Shown: piece by piece, positions 17,652 through 27,080 of the stretch
Layout of the letters: each line of letters begins with the position of its first letter
Numbering within the stretch: position 1 is the first letter of the stretch
Assembly (NCBI RefSeq): GCF_030159055.1
Contig: NZ_BQXQ01000001.1
Location: 62,001-126,000, forward strand
Direction of reading: 5' to 3'
DNA length: 64,000 nucleotides
From: Acidovorax sp. SUPP3334
Lineage (GTDB): Bacteria; Pseudomonadota; Gammaproteobacteria; Burkholderiales; Burkholderiaceae_C
The notes under the pieces: generated by a model
What the model was told of the DNA's origin: nothing
Seen by the model: the letters and a program-made list of their open reading frames with translations, nothing else
Database searches by the model: none
Made by a program: the position numbers and the translations under genes

Positions 17652-19367
17652 TCACAACTGCGCGCCCTCCACCAGAAACTGCACTCTCCGCTCTCCCTTC
17701 CATTCATTCACATCCAGCCGAAACGCCAGCAGCACGCGCGAAGGCAACGGCTCGGTGTGCCCGAACCAGATGCCGTCCACCGGGTTGCCCTGGTGGAGCA
17801 ACTTGAGCGACAGGTGGTGCTTGTTCTCGCCCACCAGGCGCTGCGACAGCACCTCGACCTCTTCGCTGAACGTGGGAGGCGCGAAGCCCTGGCCCCAGAC
17901 CTCGCGGTGCAGGGTGTCCACCATGTCCGCGCGGCAGTATTCCGGGGCCAGGGGGCCGTCGGTGTCGAGCCTGCGGGTGAGCGTGGCGGCGTCCAGCCAC
18001 TCCTGGGCCACCTGTGCGAAGGCGCGCTCGAAGGTGGCGAAGTGCTCCTCGGCCACCGTGCAGCCGGCCGCCATGGCATGGCCACCGAACTTGAGCAGCG
18101 TGCCCGGGTGCCGCTTGGCCACGAGGTCCAGCGCATCGCGCAGGTGAAAGCCGGGAATGGACCGCCCCGAGCCCTTGAGTTCATGCCCCTTGCCCGGCGC
18201 GGCGCTGGCGGCGAAGACGAACGTGGGGCGGTGCAGCTTGTCCTTGATGCGCGAGGCGACGATGCCGACCACGCCTTCATGGAAGTCGGGGTCGAACACG
18301 CTGATGGCGGGCGGGGGCTCGGCGCCTTCCTCGAACAGGCTCTCGGCCATGAGCAGCGCCTGCTCGCGCATGCCGCCTTCGATCTCGCGGCGTTCGCGGT
18401 TGATGGCATCGAGCGTGCGGGCCAGCTCTGCGGCGCGGCCGGGGTCGTCGGTCAGCAGGCATTCGATGCCGAGGGTCATGTCGGCCAGCCGCCCTGCGGC
18501 GTTGATGCGTGGCCCGAGGGCGAAGCCGAAGTCGAACGTGGTCGCCACGGCGGCCTTGCGGCCCGCGGCGTCGAACAGCGCGGCGATGCCCGCCGGCATG
18601 GCGCCCGCGCGGATGCGGCGCAAACCTTGGGCGACCAGGCGGCGGTTGTTGCTATCGAGGCGCACCACGTCGGCCACGGTGCCCAGGGCAACGAGCGGCA
18701 GCAGCGGCTCCAGCTTGGGCTGGCTGGCCTTGTCGAACACGCCGCGCTGGCGCAATTCGGCGCGCAGCGCCATCAGCACATAGAACATGACGCCCACGCC
18801 GGCGATGGATTTGCTCTCGAACGTGCAGCCGGGCTGGTTGGGGTTGACCATGGCATCGGCCAGCGGCAGCGTGGGGCCGGGCAGGTGGTGGTCGGTGACG
18901 AGCACCTGCAGCCCCAGCGCCTTGGCCTCGGCCACGCCGTCCACGCTGGCGATGCCGTTGTCCACGGTGATGAGCATGTCGGCACCCCGCTCATGCACGC
19001 GGCGGGCGATGCTGGGGGTGAGGCCGTAGCCGTCGGCCACGCGGTCGGGCACCAGATAGTCCACCTGCCGCGCGCCCAGCCGCCGCAGGCCGCGCACCGC
19101 CACGGCGCAGGCGGTGGCGCCATCGCAGTCGTAGTCGGCCACGACGACGAGGCGGCGGTCCTGCGCGATGGCGTCGGCCAGCAGCACCGCAGCCTCGCGC
19201 GTGCCGTGCAGGGTGTCGGGGGCAAGCAGCAGGGCCAGGCCGTCGTCCAGTTCGTCCTTGGCGCACACGCCGCGGGCGGCATACAGCCGCGCCAGCAGGG
19301 GATGAACGCCGGCTTGCTCCAGTGCCCAGGCAGCGCGGGGGGGAATGTCTCTTGCTACTATTTTCAT
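17652..19367 (-). CDS. recJ: Single-stranded-DNA-specific exonuclease RecJ
   Basis: A 571-residue 5'-3' exonuclease of recombination and mismatch repair. The DHH-family metal motifs are all present: VVADYDCDG (residues 75-83), ITVDNG (133-138), TDHH (158-161) and GPRINAAGR. The DHHA1 part has GGHAMAAG, and the C-terminal OB-like domain is complete. The ATG at 19367 lies within a dispersed repeat (copy E), and the first five codons (MKIVA) come from its palindromic head. It overlaps the TGA of the upstream rpfE-like gene in an ATGA, so translation is probably coupled. The recJ-rpfE pairing is also known from Xanthomonas. Confidence 0.95.
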   Translation of the reverse strand: MKIVARDIPPRAAWALEQAGVHPLLARLYAARGVCAKDELDDGLALLLAPDTLHGTREAAVLLADAIAQDRRLVVVADYDCDGATACAVAVRGLRRLGARQVDYLVPDRVADGYGLTPSIARRVHERGADMLITVDNGIASVDGVAEAKALGLQVLVTDHHLPGPTLPLADAMVNPNQPGCTFESKSIAGVGVMFYVLMALRAELRQRGVFDKASQPKLEPLLPLVALGTVADVVRLDSNNRRLVAQGLRRIRAGAMPAGIAALFDAAGRKAAVATTFDFGFALGPRINAAGRLADMTLGIECLLTDDPGRAAELARTLDAINRERREIEGGMREQALLMAESLFEEGAEPPPAISVFDPDFHEGVVGIVASRIKDKLHRPTFVFAASAAPGKGHELKGSGRSIPGFHLRDALDLVAKRHPGTLLKFGGHAMAAGCTVAEEHFATFERAFAQVAQEWLDAATLTRRLDTDGPLAPEYCRADMVDTLHREVWGQGFAPPTFSEEVEVLSQRLVGENKHHLSLKLLHQGNPVDGIWFGHTEPLPSRVLLAFRLDVNEWKGERRVQFLVEGAQL

Positions 19368-19412
19368 AGCAATGTGCCGGCGTCTTTAAAGCGCTGGGGC
19401 CTGAAAAGGCTC
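19352..19412 (+). repeat. Dispersed palindromic repeat, copy E (forms the rpfE-like/recJ junction)
   Basis: Head TTGCTACTATTTTCATAGC (19352-19370), a 20-nt spacer and GCGCTGGGGCCTG tail. Read on the minus strand, it encodes the last 16 or so residues and stop of the rpfE-like protein, and the start codon plus first four further codons of recJ. Confidence 0.85.
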
Positions 19413-20329
19413 TGAAGCCTCTGCGCGAAGCCGCGGGGGCCCGTGCGCCAGGCGAGGGCATTGCGCTCGCCGCACAGGATGAGCTGGGCCGCACCGCCGG
19501 CGGCGACTCGGTCGGCCAGGCGGGCGACCGGACCGCTGTCCAGCGCCTGCCAGGCGGCTCGCCAGGCGCGCCAGTCCTCGGCCAGGGCCGCGTCACGCAG
19601 GGTCAGGGGGATTTCGATTTCAGGCGCGGGGGCCGGCGCGGCGGCGGAAACGGAAGGGGGCAGGGAGCCCGTGCCGTGCACCCAGAAGGAATTGACAGGC
19701 CCCAGCCCGCGCGCTGCGCGGGCGTCGTTGAAGGCATGGGTGTAGAGCAGCATCTGCATTTCGCTTTGCAGGCGGTGCAGCACGCGGGCCTTCGCGGCGT
19801 CGGGCATCCAGGCCCGCACGTCGCGCTGGATCACCCGGTCGAGCGAAGCGGTGGCGAGCCCTTCGAACACGGCGCCGCGCGCCAGCCAGCGCGTGGGCCG
19901 CTCGTAGGCGAGCTCGATTCCGTCCTCCGCGAACCAGGGCGCCACGATGGCCAGCAGTTCGCGCGATGCGGCCTCGTCCAGGCCCAGCGCGTCCGGGTCG
20001 CCGACGGTGACGTGTTCGGTGGTCACGCGCCACTCGCACGGGGCGACGAAGGCGCGGGCTGCTCCGTCACCGCCGCCGTCGCTCGCCTGCCGCTGGTGCC
20101 AGGCGGCCCAGGGGGCGGTGCTGTTGGTGGCGGGCAGACCGAGGTGGCGTGCCAGGGCGCGCTCGTGTGGGGGGATGAAATCGGTCTCGTCGCCAGCGTC
20201 GGTGACGGGGGGCGGCAGGCGGGAAAGCAGCCGGTCGAGGTGGGGCAGGGCGAGGTCCTGCAAGGCGTGCTGGCATCCGTCGGAGGGGCTGGCGGCAAAC
20301 GGAATGAGCAAATGGGGGGTGTCCGACAT
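19364..20329 (-). CDS. RpfE-like protein (annotated in relatives as phosphoglycerate mutase)
   Basis: A 321-residue protein of the COG4255 group. Homologues beside recJ are called RpfE in Xanthomonas and phosphoglycerate mutase in Comamonadaceae, but the biochemical function is not established. The start is ATG 20329 (MSDTPHLLIPFA). Landmarks are PHLDRLLSRL, FIPPHERALARHLG, CEWRVTTEHVTVGDPD and MQMLLYTHAFNDAR. Residues 285 onward include LILCGERNALAW. The C-terminal LQSLFRPQRFKDAGTLL is encoded by the dispersed repeat (copy E). The gene is coupled to recJ by an ATGA overlap and divergent from lolC with 81 bp between. Confidence 0.75.
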   Translation of the reverse strand: MSDTPHLLIPFAASPSDGCQHALQDLALPHLDRLLSRLPPPVTDAGDETDFIPPHERALARHLGLPATNSTAPWAAWHQRQASDGGGDGAARAFVAPCEWRVTTEHVTVGDPDALGLDEAASRELLAIVAPWFAEDGIELAYERPTRWLARGAVFEGLATASLDRVIQRDVRAWMPDAAKARVLHRLQSEMQMLLYTHAFNDARAARGLGPVNSFWVHGTGSLPPSVSAAAPAPAPEIEIPLTLRDAALAEDWRAWRAAWQALDSGPVARLADRVAAGGAAQLILCGERNALAWRTGPRGFAQRLQSLFRPQRFKDAGTLL

Positions 20330-20410
20330 GGGCCTATTGTCCGGGATGCCACAATCGGCGCCGCCCAGTGGCCGACATTTCCAGAGCGGCAGCGGGCCTT
20401 CCACCACACC

Positions 20411-21664
20411 ATGCAAATTCCCTACGAACTGGCCCTGGGCTGGCGCTACACCCGGGCCGGGCGCGCCACCCGGCGCAATGGCTTCATCTCGTTCATCTCG
20501 GGCGTCTCCATGCTGGGCATCGCGCTCGGCGTGGCGGCCCTCATCATCGTGCTGTCGGTGATGAACGGCTTTCAAAAAGAAGTGCGCGACCGCATGCTCA
20601 GCGTGGTCTCGCACATCGAGATCTTCGCGCCGCACGGCGCTGCGCTGGTGGACATGCCGCGCACGCTGGCCGAGGCGAAGGCCAATCCCGAGGTGGTCGG
20701 CGCCGCGCCTTTCGTGGCGGCGCAGGCCCTGCTGGCGCGCGGCGAGGACATGAAGGGCACGCTGGTGCGCGGGATCGATCCGCTGCGCGAAGCCGACGTG
20801 ACCGACCTGGCCGCGGAAAACGTGGAGGCCCTCAAGGCCCTGGTGCCGGGCGAGTTCCGCGTGGTGCTGGGCAGCGAACTGGCCCGCGCCCTGGGCGTGC
20901 GGCTGGGCGATGCGGTCACGCTGATCGCGCCCGGCGGACAGGTGACGCCTGCCGGCGTGGTGCCCCGCTTGAAGCAGATGACGGTGGCGGGCACGTTCAG
21001 TTCGGGCCACTACGAATACGACTCGGCGCTGGTGCTGCTGCACCACGAGGACGCCGAGCGCATCTTCCGGCTGGAAGGCCCCACCGGCATCCGGCTCAAG
21101 CTCAAGGACCTGCACCGTGCGCCCCAGGTGGCGCAGGAACTGGCGCACTCGCTCAGCGGTGACCTGCTGATCCGCGACTGGACGCAGCAAAACCGCACCT
21201 GGTTTGCCGCCGTGCAGCTCGAAAAACGCATGATGTTCATCATCCTCACGCTGATCGTGGCGGTGGCGGCCTTCAACCTGGTGTCCACGCTGGTGATGAC
21301 GGTGACCGACAAACGCGCCGACATCGCCATCCTGCGCACGCTGGGCGCGAGCCCCGGCAGCATCATGGGCATCTTCGTGGTGCAGGGCGCCATGGTGGGC
21401 GTGATCGGCACGCTGGCCGGCCTGCTGCTCGGCCTGGGCATCGCCACGAACATCGACGTGATCGTGCCGGCCATCGAGCGCGCGCTGAACGCCAGTTTCC
21501 TGCCCAAAGACATCTACCTGATCAGCAAGATGCCGAGCGAGCCGCAAAGCAGCGACATCCTGCCGATCGGCATCATTTCCCTGGTGCTGGCCTTTCTGGC
21601 CACGCTGTATCCGAGCTGGCGCGCGAGCCGCGTGAACCCCGCGGAGGCCTTGCGCTATGAATGA
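20411..21664 (+). CDS. lolC: Lipoprotein-releasing ABC transporter permease LolC/LolE-type
   Basis: A 417-residue inner-membrane permease that extracts outer-membrane lipoproteins and hands them to LolA. Topology is typical: one membrane segment at about 25-47 ([20 protein letters not shown]), a large periplasmic MacB-PCD-like domain (about 50-270), then three segments around 275-400. The cytoplasmic loop [19 protein letters not shown] contacts the ATPase. Start ATG 20411 gives [15 protein letters not shown], the conserved N-terminus. No clear Shine-Dalgarno is seen. Only one LolC/E-type gene is present, and it overlaps lolD by 8 nt. Confidence 0.93.
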   Translation: MQIPYELALGWRYTRAGRATRRNGFISFISGVSMLGIALGVAALIIVLSVMNGFQKEVRDRMLSVVSHIEIFAPHGAALVDMPRTLAEAKANPEVVGAAPFVAAQALLARGEDMKGTLVRGIDPLREADVTDLAAENVEALKALVPGEFRVVLGSELARALGVRLGDAVTLIAPGGQVTPAGVVPRLKQMTVAGTFSSGHYEYDSALVLLHHEDAERIFRLEGPTGIRLKLKDLHRAPQVAQELAHSLSGDLLIRDWTQQNRTWFAAVQLEKRMMFIILTLIVAVAAFNLVSTLVMTVTDKRADIAILRTLGASPGSIMGIFVVQGAMVGVIGTLAGLLLGLGIATNIDVIVPAIERALNASFLPKDIYLISKMPSEPQSSDILPIGIISLVLAFLATLYPSWRASRVNPAEALRYE

Positions 21665-22439
21665 TTCGTCCACGCCCGGCACGCTGCCCCATGGTTTCGC
21701 ACAGGGCGGGGCCGCCACGGGCACGCCGGTGCTCGAAACCCGGAGCGCTTCGGCCCGCCTGGGCCGTGGCCCCGTGGTGCTGCAGGCCCGGGGCCTGACC
21801 AAGCGATTCACCGAGGGACGGCTCGACGTCACCGTGCTGCAAGGGGTGGACCTGGACGTGCACGCGGGCGAAACGCTGGCCATCGTCGGCGCCTCGGGCT
21901 CGGGCAAGAGCACGCTGCTGCATCTGTTGGGCGGGCTGGATGCGCCCACCGCCGGCCGCGTGCAGCTGAAGGGCGAGGCGTTCGACACGCTGTCGGCCCA
22001 GCGCCAGGGGCAGCTGCGCAACGCGCACCTCGGTTTCATCTACCAATTCCACCACCTGCTGCCGGAGTTCAGCGCGCAGGACAACGTCGCCATGCCGCTG
22101 CGCATCCGCCGCATGCCGTATGCCGATTGCGTGGCGCAGGCGGTCGAAATGCTCACGGCCGTGGGCCTGGGCGGGCGGGTGCAGCACCGGCCCGCCGAAC
22201 TGTCCGGTGGCGAGCGCCAGCGGGTGGCGATCGCTCGGGCGCTGGTCACGCGGCCTGCCTGCGTGCTGGCCGACGAGCCCACCGGCAACCTCGACCGCAG
22301 TACGGCCGACGGCGTCTTCCAGCTCATGCTGCAACTGGCGCGAGACAAAGGCACGGCCTTCGTCATGGTGACCCACGACGAATCGCTCGCCGCGCGCTGC
22401 GACCGCGTGGTGCGCCTGACCTCGGGCGTGCTCGGGTAA
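21657..22439 (+). CDS. lolD: Lipoprotein-releasing ABC transporter ATPase LolD
   Basis: A 260-residue ATPase of the LolCD complex. Walker A is GASGSGKST, the LolD-type motif [14 protein letters not shown] follows, then [15 protein letters not shown] and a DEPTGNLD Walker B/D-loop. The first 35 residues before [11 protein letters not shown] are an extension absent from many LolD proteins; a later start cannot be excluded. ATG 21657 overlaps the end of lolC. The gap to pdxA is almost wholly a dispersed repeat. Confidence 0.95.
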   Translation: MNDSSTPGTLPHGFAQGGAATGTPVLETRSASARLGRGPVVLQARGLTKRFTEGRLDVTVLQGVDLDVHAGETLAIVGASGSGKSTLLHLLGGLDAPTAGRVQLKGEAFDTLSAQRQGQLRNAHLGFIYQFHHLLPEFSAQDNVAMPLRIRRMPYADCVAQAVEMLTAVGLGGRVQHRPAELSGGERQRVAIARALVTRPACVLADEPTGNLDRSTADGVFQLMLQLARDKGTAFVMVTHDESLAARCDRVVRLTSGVLG

Positions 22440-22469
22440 GGCGTTGCAGTGCGATGCCTGCGCGTTCGA

Positions 22470-22522
22470 TTGCTATTAAATTTATAGCAATACGCCGTTG
22501 ATTTTATTGCGCTGGAGCCCTT
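22470..22522 (+). repeat. Dispersed palindromic repeat, copy F (supplies the pdxA Shine-Dalgarno)
   Basis: Head TTGCTATTAAATTTATAGC (22470-22488), a 20-nt spacer, then GCGCTGGAGCCC (22509-22520). The GGAG in the tail (22514-22517) stands 7 nt before the pdxA ATG. Confidence 0.88.
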
Positions 22523-22524
22523 TT

Positions 22525-23586
22525 ATGCCCTCGGTCGCTACTGCTTCGCTGCTGCCTCCCCTGGCGATCACCCAGGGCGACCCCGCAGGCATCGGCCCCG
22601 AAATCGTCGCCAAGGCGTTCCGTGATGCGCCCCAAGAATTGCGCGGCTGCTTCGTGGTGGGCGACCTGGCCACGCTGCGCCGTGCCGTGCGCTGCATCGC
22701 GCGGCCGGGGGAGCCGCTGCTGCCGGTGGCCACCATCGCAACGCCGGCCGAGGTGGCCGGCGTGCCGCCGCGCTGCATGCCGGTGCTGGGCCTGCCAGGG
22801 CTGCCGGGGCCGTTGCCTTTCGGCGAGGTGAGCGCTCCAGCGGGCCGTGCCGCCGCCGACTGCGTGGTGTGGGCTGCACGGGCGGCATTGCGCGGCGAAA
22901 TTGCCGCGCTGGTCACCGCGCCGCTGCACAAGGAAGCCCTCAGCGCGGCGGGCGTCGATTTTCCGGGCCACACCGAGTTGCTGCAGGCCGAGGCCGCGCG
23001 CCATGCCGGCGTGCCGCTCGCAGACATGCCGGTGCGAATGATGCTGGCCAGCGACGAGCTGCGCACCGTGCTGGTGAGCATCCATGTCTCGCTGCGCGAA
23101 GCCATCGACGCCGTCACCCCTGCCAATGTGCTGGACACGCTGCGCATCACCCACCAAGCCTTGCTGCGCAGCCTGGGCCGCGCACCGCGCATCGGCGTGG
23201 CGGGGTTGAACCCGCATGCAGGCGAGGGCGGCCTGTTCGGCCTTGAGGAGAGGCAGGTGATCGCGCCTGCCATCGCGGCTGCCCGCCAGCAGGGCGTGGA
23301 CGCGCATGGCCCCTACGCGCCCGACACCATCTTCATGCGGGCGCGCAGCATGCCGCAGCGCCCCGGAGAGTTCGACGCGGTGCTGGCGATGTACCACGAC
23401 CAGGGCTTGATCCCCGTCAAATACCTGGGCGTGGACAAGGGCGTGAACGTGACGCTCGGACTGCCGCTGGTCCGCACCAGCCCCGATCACGGCACGGCGT
23501 TCGACATCGCGGGGCAGGGCGTGGCCGACGCTGCGAGCCTGATCGAAGCCGTGCGCATGGCGCGCCGGCTGGCCGCCGCCCACTGA
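22525..23586 (+). CDS. pdxA: 4-hydroxythreonine-4-phosphate dehydrogenase PdxA
   Basis: A 353-residue enzyme of the DXP-dependent pyridoxal phosphate pathway; it oxidises 4-phosphohydroxy-L-threonine with NAD(P) before PdxJ. Conserved blocks are ITQGDPAGIGPEI, VTAPLHKEAL, FPGHTELL, GLNPHAGEGG, MYHDQGLIPVKYLG and RTSPDHGTAFDIAG. These include the metal-binding His residues. ATG 22525 is chosen because GGAG lies 7 nt upstream, inside repeat copy F. An in-frame TTG at 22498 would add nine residues that are not conserved. Convergent with mscL. Confidence 0.93.
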   Translation: MPSVATASLLPPLAITQGDPAGIGPEIVAKAFRDAPQELRGCFVVGDLATLRRAVRCIARPGEPLLPVATIATPAEVAGVPPRCMPVLGLPGLPGPLPFGEVSAPAGRAAADCVVWAARAALRGEIAALVTAPLHKEALSAAGVDFPGHTELLQAEAARHAGVPLADMPVRMMLASDELRTVLVSIHVSLREAIDAVTPANVLDTLRITHQALLRSLGRAPRIGVAGLNPHAGEGGLFGLEERQVIAPAIAAARQQGVDAHGPYAPDTIFMRARSMPQRPGEFDAVLAMYHDQGLIPVKYLGVDKGVNVTLGLPLVRTSPDHGTAFDIAGQGVADAASLIEAVRMARRLAAAH

Positions 23587-23671
23587 GCCGTCGCTCGGAC
23601 GGGGCGGCAGCGGCCGCCGCAGCCCGCTCCTGGCTTCTGGCTCCGGTTACGGTTACGGTTCCCGCTGCCTG

Positions 23672-24100
23672 TCAGCGCTTGAGGCTGTCGCGGATCTCGC
23701 GCAGCAGCACGATGTCTTCCGGCGTGGCCACTGGTGCGGGTGCCGGCGGCGGTGCCTTGCGCTTCAGGCGGTTGATCTGCTTGACCATCATGAAGATGAT
23801 GAAAGCCAGAATCAGGAAATTGACCGCCACGGTGATGAAGTTGCCGTAGGCCAGCACGGGGACTCCGGCCTTCTTGAGCGCATCCAGGGTCTGCGGAACG
23901 CCCGGGGGCACGGTGCCCAGCACCACGAACAGGTTGGAAAAATCCAGCCTGCCGAACACCAGCCCCACCACCGGCATGATCAGGTCGCTGACGACCGAGT
24001 CCACGATCTTGCCGAACGCGCCGCCGATGATCACGCCGACCGCCAGATCCACCACATTTCCCTTGATCGCGAACTCTCGGAATTCTTGTGCAATGCCCAT
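23672..24100 (-). CDS. mscL: Large-conductance mechanosensitive channel MscL
   Basis: A 142-residue pentameric inner-membrane channel that opens at near-lytic tension during hypo-osmotic shock. TM1 (about 15-43, [19 protein letters not shown]) and TM2 (about 86-110) are typical, separated by a periplasmic loop. The C-terminal helix ends [14 protein letters not shown] after an Ala/Pro stretch. A single-gene unit divergent from petA, with 136 bp between the starts. Confidence 0.95.
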   Translation of the reverse strand: MGIAQEFREFAIKGNVVDLAVGVIIGGAFGKIVDSVVSDLIMPVVGLVFGRLDFSNLFVVLGTVPPGVPQTLDALKKAGVPVLAYGNFITVAVNFLILAFIIFMMVKQINRLKRKAPPPAPAPVATPEDIVLLREIRDSLKR

Positions 24101-24189
24101 TTCGACCCTCCTTGATATAGCTGAAAACCCTGCCAGTATTGCCCAGGTTTAAGGGTGTTAACGCCTAGGAATACCCATTTTCACTCCGC

Positions 24190-24195
24190 TACAAT
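24190..24195 (+). promoter_or_regulatory. Possible -10 element for petABC
   Basis: TACAAT at 24190-24195 lies 41 nt before the petA ATG in the mscL/petA divergent gap. No good -35 is seen 17 nt upstream (AGGAAT). An ACGAGGA Shine-Dalgarno precedes the ATG. Confidence 0.4.
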
Positions 24196-24236
24196 TCCGC
24201 GATTGACCCCACCAGCGAAGTACAACGAGGACACCC

Positions 24237-24836
24237 ATGAGTGAAACTCCAATCGACTCCAGCAAGAGGACGTGGCTCATTGCGTCTGGCTGCGCTGGTG
24301 CCGTGGGCGGCGTAGCGACTGCCGTACCGTTCGTGAGCACGTTCCAGCCTTCCGAAAAGGCGAAGGCGGCAGGCGCCGCGGTCGAAGTGGATATTTCCGA
24401 TCTCAAGCCGGGCGAAAAGGTCACGGTCGAATGGCGCGGCAAGCCCGTGTGGATCATCAAGCGCACGCCGGAGCAACTGGCGGCGCTGCCCTCGCTCGAC
24501 GCGCAATTGGCCGATCCGAAGTCGGAGCGCAAGCAAAGCGAACTCACCCCTGAATACGCCCGCAACGAGGCGCGTTCCATCAAGCCTGAAATCCTGGTGG
24601 CCGTGGGTATCTGCACCCACCTGGGCTGCTCGCCCTCGGACAAGTTCGTGCCTGGCGCGCAGCCCTCGCTGCCCAACGACTGGAAGGGTGGTTTCCTGTG
24701 CCCTTGCCATGGCTCCACGTTCGACATGGCCGGCCGGGTGTTCAAGAACAAGCCCGCGCCGGACAACCTGGAAGTGCCCCCCCACATGTACCTGTCGGAG
24801 ACCAAGCTCCTGATCGGTGAAGACAAGAAGGCATGA
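24237..24836 (+). CDS. petA: Cytochrome bc1 Rieske iron-sulfur subunit
   Basis: A 199-residue Rieske protein of the ubiquinol-cytochrome c oxidoreductase. It passes electrons from ubiquinol to cytochrome c1. The N-terminal anchor and Tat-like signal (SSKRTWLIASGCAG, membrane segment about 12-33) are followed by a soluble domain. The 2Fe-2S ligands lie in CTHLGC (C126, H128) and CPCHGS (C155, H158), with disulfide partners C131 and C157. The TGA at 24834-24836 is followed by petB after 11 bp. Confidence 0.97.
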   Translation: MSETPIDSSKRTWLIASGCAGAVGGVATAVPFVSTFQPSEKAKAAGAAVEVDISDLKPGEKVTVEWRGKPVWIIKRTPEQLAALPSLDAQLADPKSERKQSELTPEYARNEARSIKPEILVAVGICTHLGCSPSDKFVPGAQPSLPNDWKGGFLCPCHGSTFDMAGRVFKNKPAPDNLEVPPHMYLSETKLLIGEDKKA

Positions 24837-24847
24837 GGGAACACGAC

Positions 24848-26263
24848 ATGGCCCACCAATTCAAGGACATCTCCCCCAACGCCTCCGCCGGCGCCAAAGT
24901 CACCAACTGGTTCGAGAACCGGTTTCCGACCGCGTTCGATGCCTACCGCGTTCACATGTCGGAGTACTACGCTCCGAAGAACTTCAACTTCTGGTACATC
25001 TTCGGCTCGCTGGCGCTCCTGGTGCTGGTGATCCAGATCGTCACCGGCATCTTCCTGGTGATGCACTACAAACCCGACGCTGCCAAGGCGTTCGAGTCGG
25101 TCGAGTACATCATGCGCGACGTGCCGTGGGGCTGGCTCATCCGCTACATGCACTCGACGGGTGCCTCGGCCTTCTTCGTCGTGGTGTACCTGCACATGTT
25201 CCGCGGGCTGCTTTACGGCTCGTACCGCAAGCCACGCGAACTGGTGTGGATCTTCGGCTGCGCCATCTTCCTGGCGCTGATGGCCGAAGCCTTCATGGGC
25301 TACCTGCTGCCCTGGGGCCAGATGTCGTATTGGGGCGCGCAGGTGATCGTGAACCTGTTCGCGGCCATCCCCTTCATCGGCCCTGATCTGGCGCTGCTGA
25401 TCCGCGGCGACTACGTGGTGGGCGATGCCACGCTGAACCGCTTCTTCAGCTTCCACGTCATCGCCGTGCCGCTGGTGCTGCTGGGCCTGGTGGTGGCGCA
25501 TTTGCTGGCGCTGCACGACGTGGGCTCCAACAACCCTGACGGCGTCGAAATCAAGGGCCCGAACGCCCCCCGGGACGAAAAGGGCCATCCGCTCGATGGC
25601 ATTCCGTTCCACCCCTACTACACGGTGCATGACATCTTCGGGGTGTGCGTCTTCCTGTTCATCTTCTCGGCCGTGGTGTTCTTCGCGCCCGAGTTCGGTG
25701 GCTACTTCCTCGAGTACAACAATTTCATTCCGGCCGATCCGCTCAAGACACCCGCGCACATCGCGCCCGTCTGGTACTTCACGCCGTTTTATTCCATGCT
25801 GCGCGCCATCACCAGCGAGATGATGTACGCCCTGATTGCCTGCGTGGTGCTCGCTGCCGGCTTCGGCGTGGTCAAGGGCCGCCTGCCGAGTTTCGTCAAG
25901 GTGGCGGTGGTGGCCATCGCGGCGGCGGCCATCGCGCTCATGCTGTCGATCGACGCCAAGTTCTGGGGCGTGGTCGTGATGGGCGGGGCGGTCATCATCC
26001 TGTTCTTCCTGCCATGGCTGGACATGAGCCCGGTCAAGTCGATCCGCTACCGTCCCAGCTGGCACAAGTACCTATACGGCATCTTCGTGATCAACTTCGT
26101 CGCACTGGCCTATCTGGGCGTGCAGCCGCCGTCGCCGCTAGGCGAGCGCGTGTCGCAAGTGGGGACGCTGTTCTATTTCGGATTCTTCTTGCTCATGCCC
26201 TGGTGGAGCCGGCTCGGCGAACCCAAGCCCGTGCCGGATCGCGTGGTTTTCACGGCGCATTGA
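24848..26263 (+). CDS. petB: Cytochrome bc1 cytochrome b subunit
   Basis: A 471-residue polytopic subunit carrying haems bL and bH and both quinone sites. ATG 24848 (MAHQFKDISPNA) is preferred because GAGGGA lies 8 nt upstream. An ATG at 24833 overlapping the petA stop would add five unconserved residues. Conserved stretches include GWLIRYMHSTGASAFFVVV and LPWGQMSYWGAQV. The Qo motif is PADPLKTPAHIAP, close to the classic PEW region but with the PEW triad replaced by PVW in APVWYF. There are about ten membrane segments, the last two extended as in other betaproteobacteria. Confidence 0.96.
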   Translation: MAHQFKDISPNASAGAKVTNWFENRFPTAFDAYRVHMSEYYAPKNFNFWYIFGSLALLVLVIQIVTGIFLVMHYKPDAAKAFESVEYIMRDVPWGWLIRYMHSTGASAFFVVVYLHMFRGLLYGSYRKPRELVWIFGCAIFLALMAEAFMGYLLPWGQMSYWGAQVIVNLFAAIPFIGPDLALLIRGDYVVGDATLNRFFSFHVIAVPLVLLGLVVAHLLALHDVGSNNPDGVEIKGPNAPRDEKGHPLDGIPFHPYYTVHDIFGVCVFLFIFSAVVFFAPEFGGYFLEYNNFIPADPLKTPAHIAPVWYFTPFYSMLRAITSEMMYALIACVVLAAGFGVVKGRLPSFVKVAVVAIAAAAIALMLSIDAKFWGVVVMGGAVIILFFLPWLDMSPVKSIRYRPSWHKYLYGIFVINFVALAYLGVQPPSPLGERVSQVGTLFYFGFFLLMPWWSRLGEPKPVPDRVVFTAH

Positions 26264-26278
26264 GCGGGAGACGCATTC

Positions 26279-27034
26279 ATGAAAAAAATCATCTTCACGC
26301 TGATCGCGGCCCTCGGCATCGCCACGGGCGCACAAGCTGCCGAAGGCGGCATCGCCTGGGACAAGGCGCCCGTCCAGACCAATGACACGGCTTCGCTGCA
26401 AAACGGTGCCAAGCTCTTCGTCAACTATTGCCTGAGCTGCCATTCGGCCGCGTTCATGCGTTTCAACCGGCTCAAGGACATCGGCCTCACCGACCAGCAG
26501 ATCAAGGACAACCTGCTGTTCACCACCGAAAAGGTGGGCGAGACCATGAAGTCCACCATCGACCCGCGCCAGGCCAAGGACTGGTTCGGCGCCAATCCGC
26601 CCGACCTCACGGTGATCGCCCGCTCGCGTGCCGGCCAGGGCGGAACGGGTGCTGATTACCTCTATACCTTCCTGCGCACTTTCTACCGCGACGAGACCAA
26701 GGCCACGGGGTGGAATAATCTCGCCTTCCCGAGTGTCGGCATGCCGCATGTGCTCTGGCAACTGCAGGGCGATCGCCGCCCGGTGTTCGAGGAGCAGGAA
26801 AGCCATGGTCACAAGACGGAGGTCTTTAAAGGCTGGACGCAAGTGAGTCCGGGCACAATGAGCCCCCTCCAGTACGACCAAGCCGTGGGTGATCTCGTCA
26901 ATTATCTGCAGTGGATGGGCGAGCCGGCGCAAAATACCCGGTTGCGCGTCGGCGTCTGGGTTTTGATTTTCCTCGGTGTATTCACGGTGATTGCCTGGAG
27001 GCTGAACGCGGCTTTCTGGAAAGACATCAAGTAA
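26279..27034 (+). CDS. petC: Cytochrome c1 subunit
   Basis: A 251-residue periplasmic c-type cytochrome held by a C-terminal membrane helix. It takes electrons from the Rieske protein and reduces soluble cytochrome c. A cleavable signal peptide (MKKIIFTLIAALGIATGAQA) is followed by CLSCH (C51, C54, H55) for covalent haem. A GMPHVL segment probably supplies the axial Met. The anchor is at about 226-245. It is last in petABC; a strong hairpin with T-run follows 47 nt after the stop. Confidence 0.96.
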   Translation: MKKIIFTLIAALGIATGAQAAEGGIAWDKAPVQTNDTASLQNGAKLFVNYCLSCHSAAFMRFNRLKDIGLTDQQIKDNLLFTTEKVGETMKSTIDPRQAKDWFGANPPDLTVIARSRAGQGGTGADYLYTFLRTFYRDETKATGWNNLAFPSVGMPHVLWQLQGDRRPVFEEQESHGHKTEVFKGWTQVSPGTMSPLQYDQAVGDLVNYLQWMGEPAQNTRLRVGVWVLIFLGVFTVIAWRLNAAFWKDIK

Positions 27035-27080
27035 TCGCACCTACCGCCTGCGGCGCCGGACTGGCGCTGCTCAGGTTTAC

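Noticed and set aside
20330-22039. Long minus-strand frame extending the RpfE-like gene across lolC
   Set aside because: The extension is antisense to intact lolC and has no similarity; the gene starts at ATG 20329.
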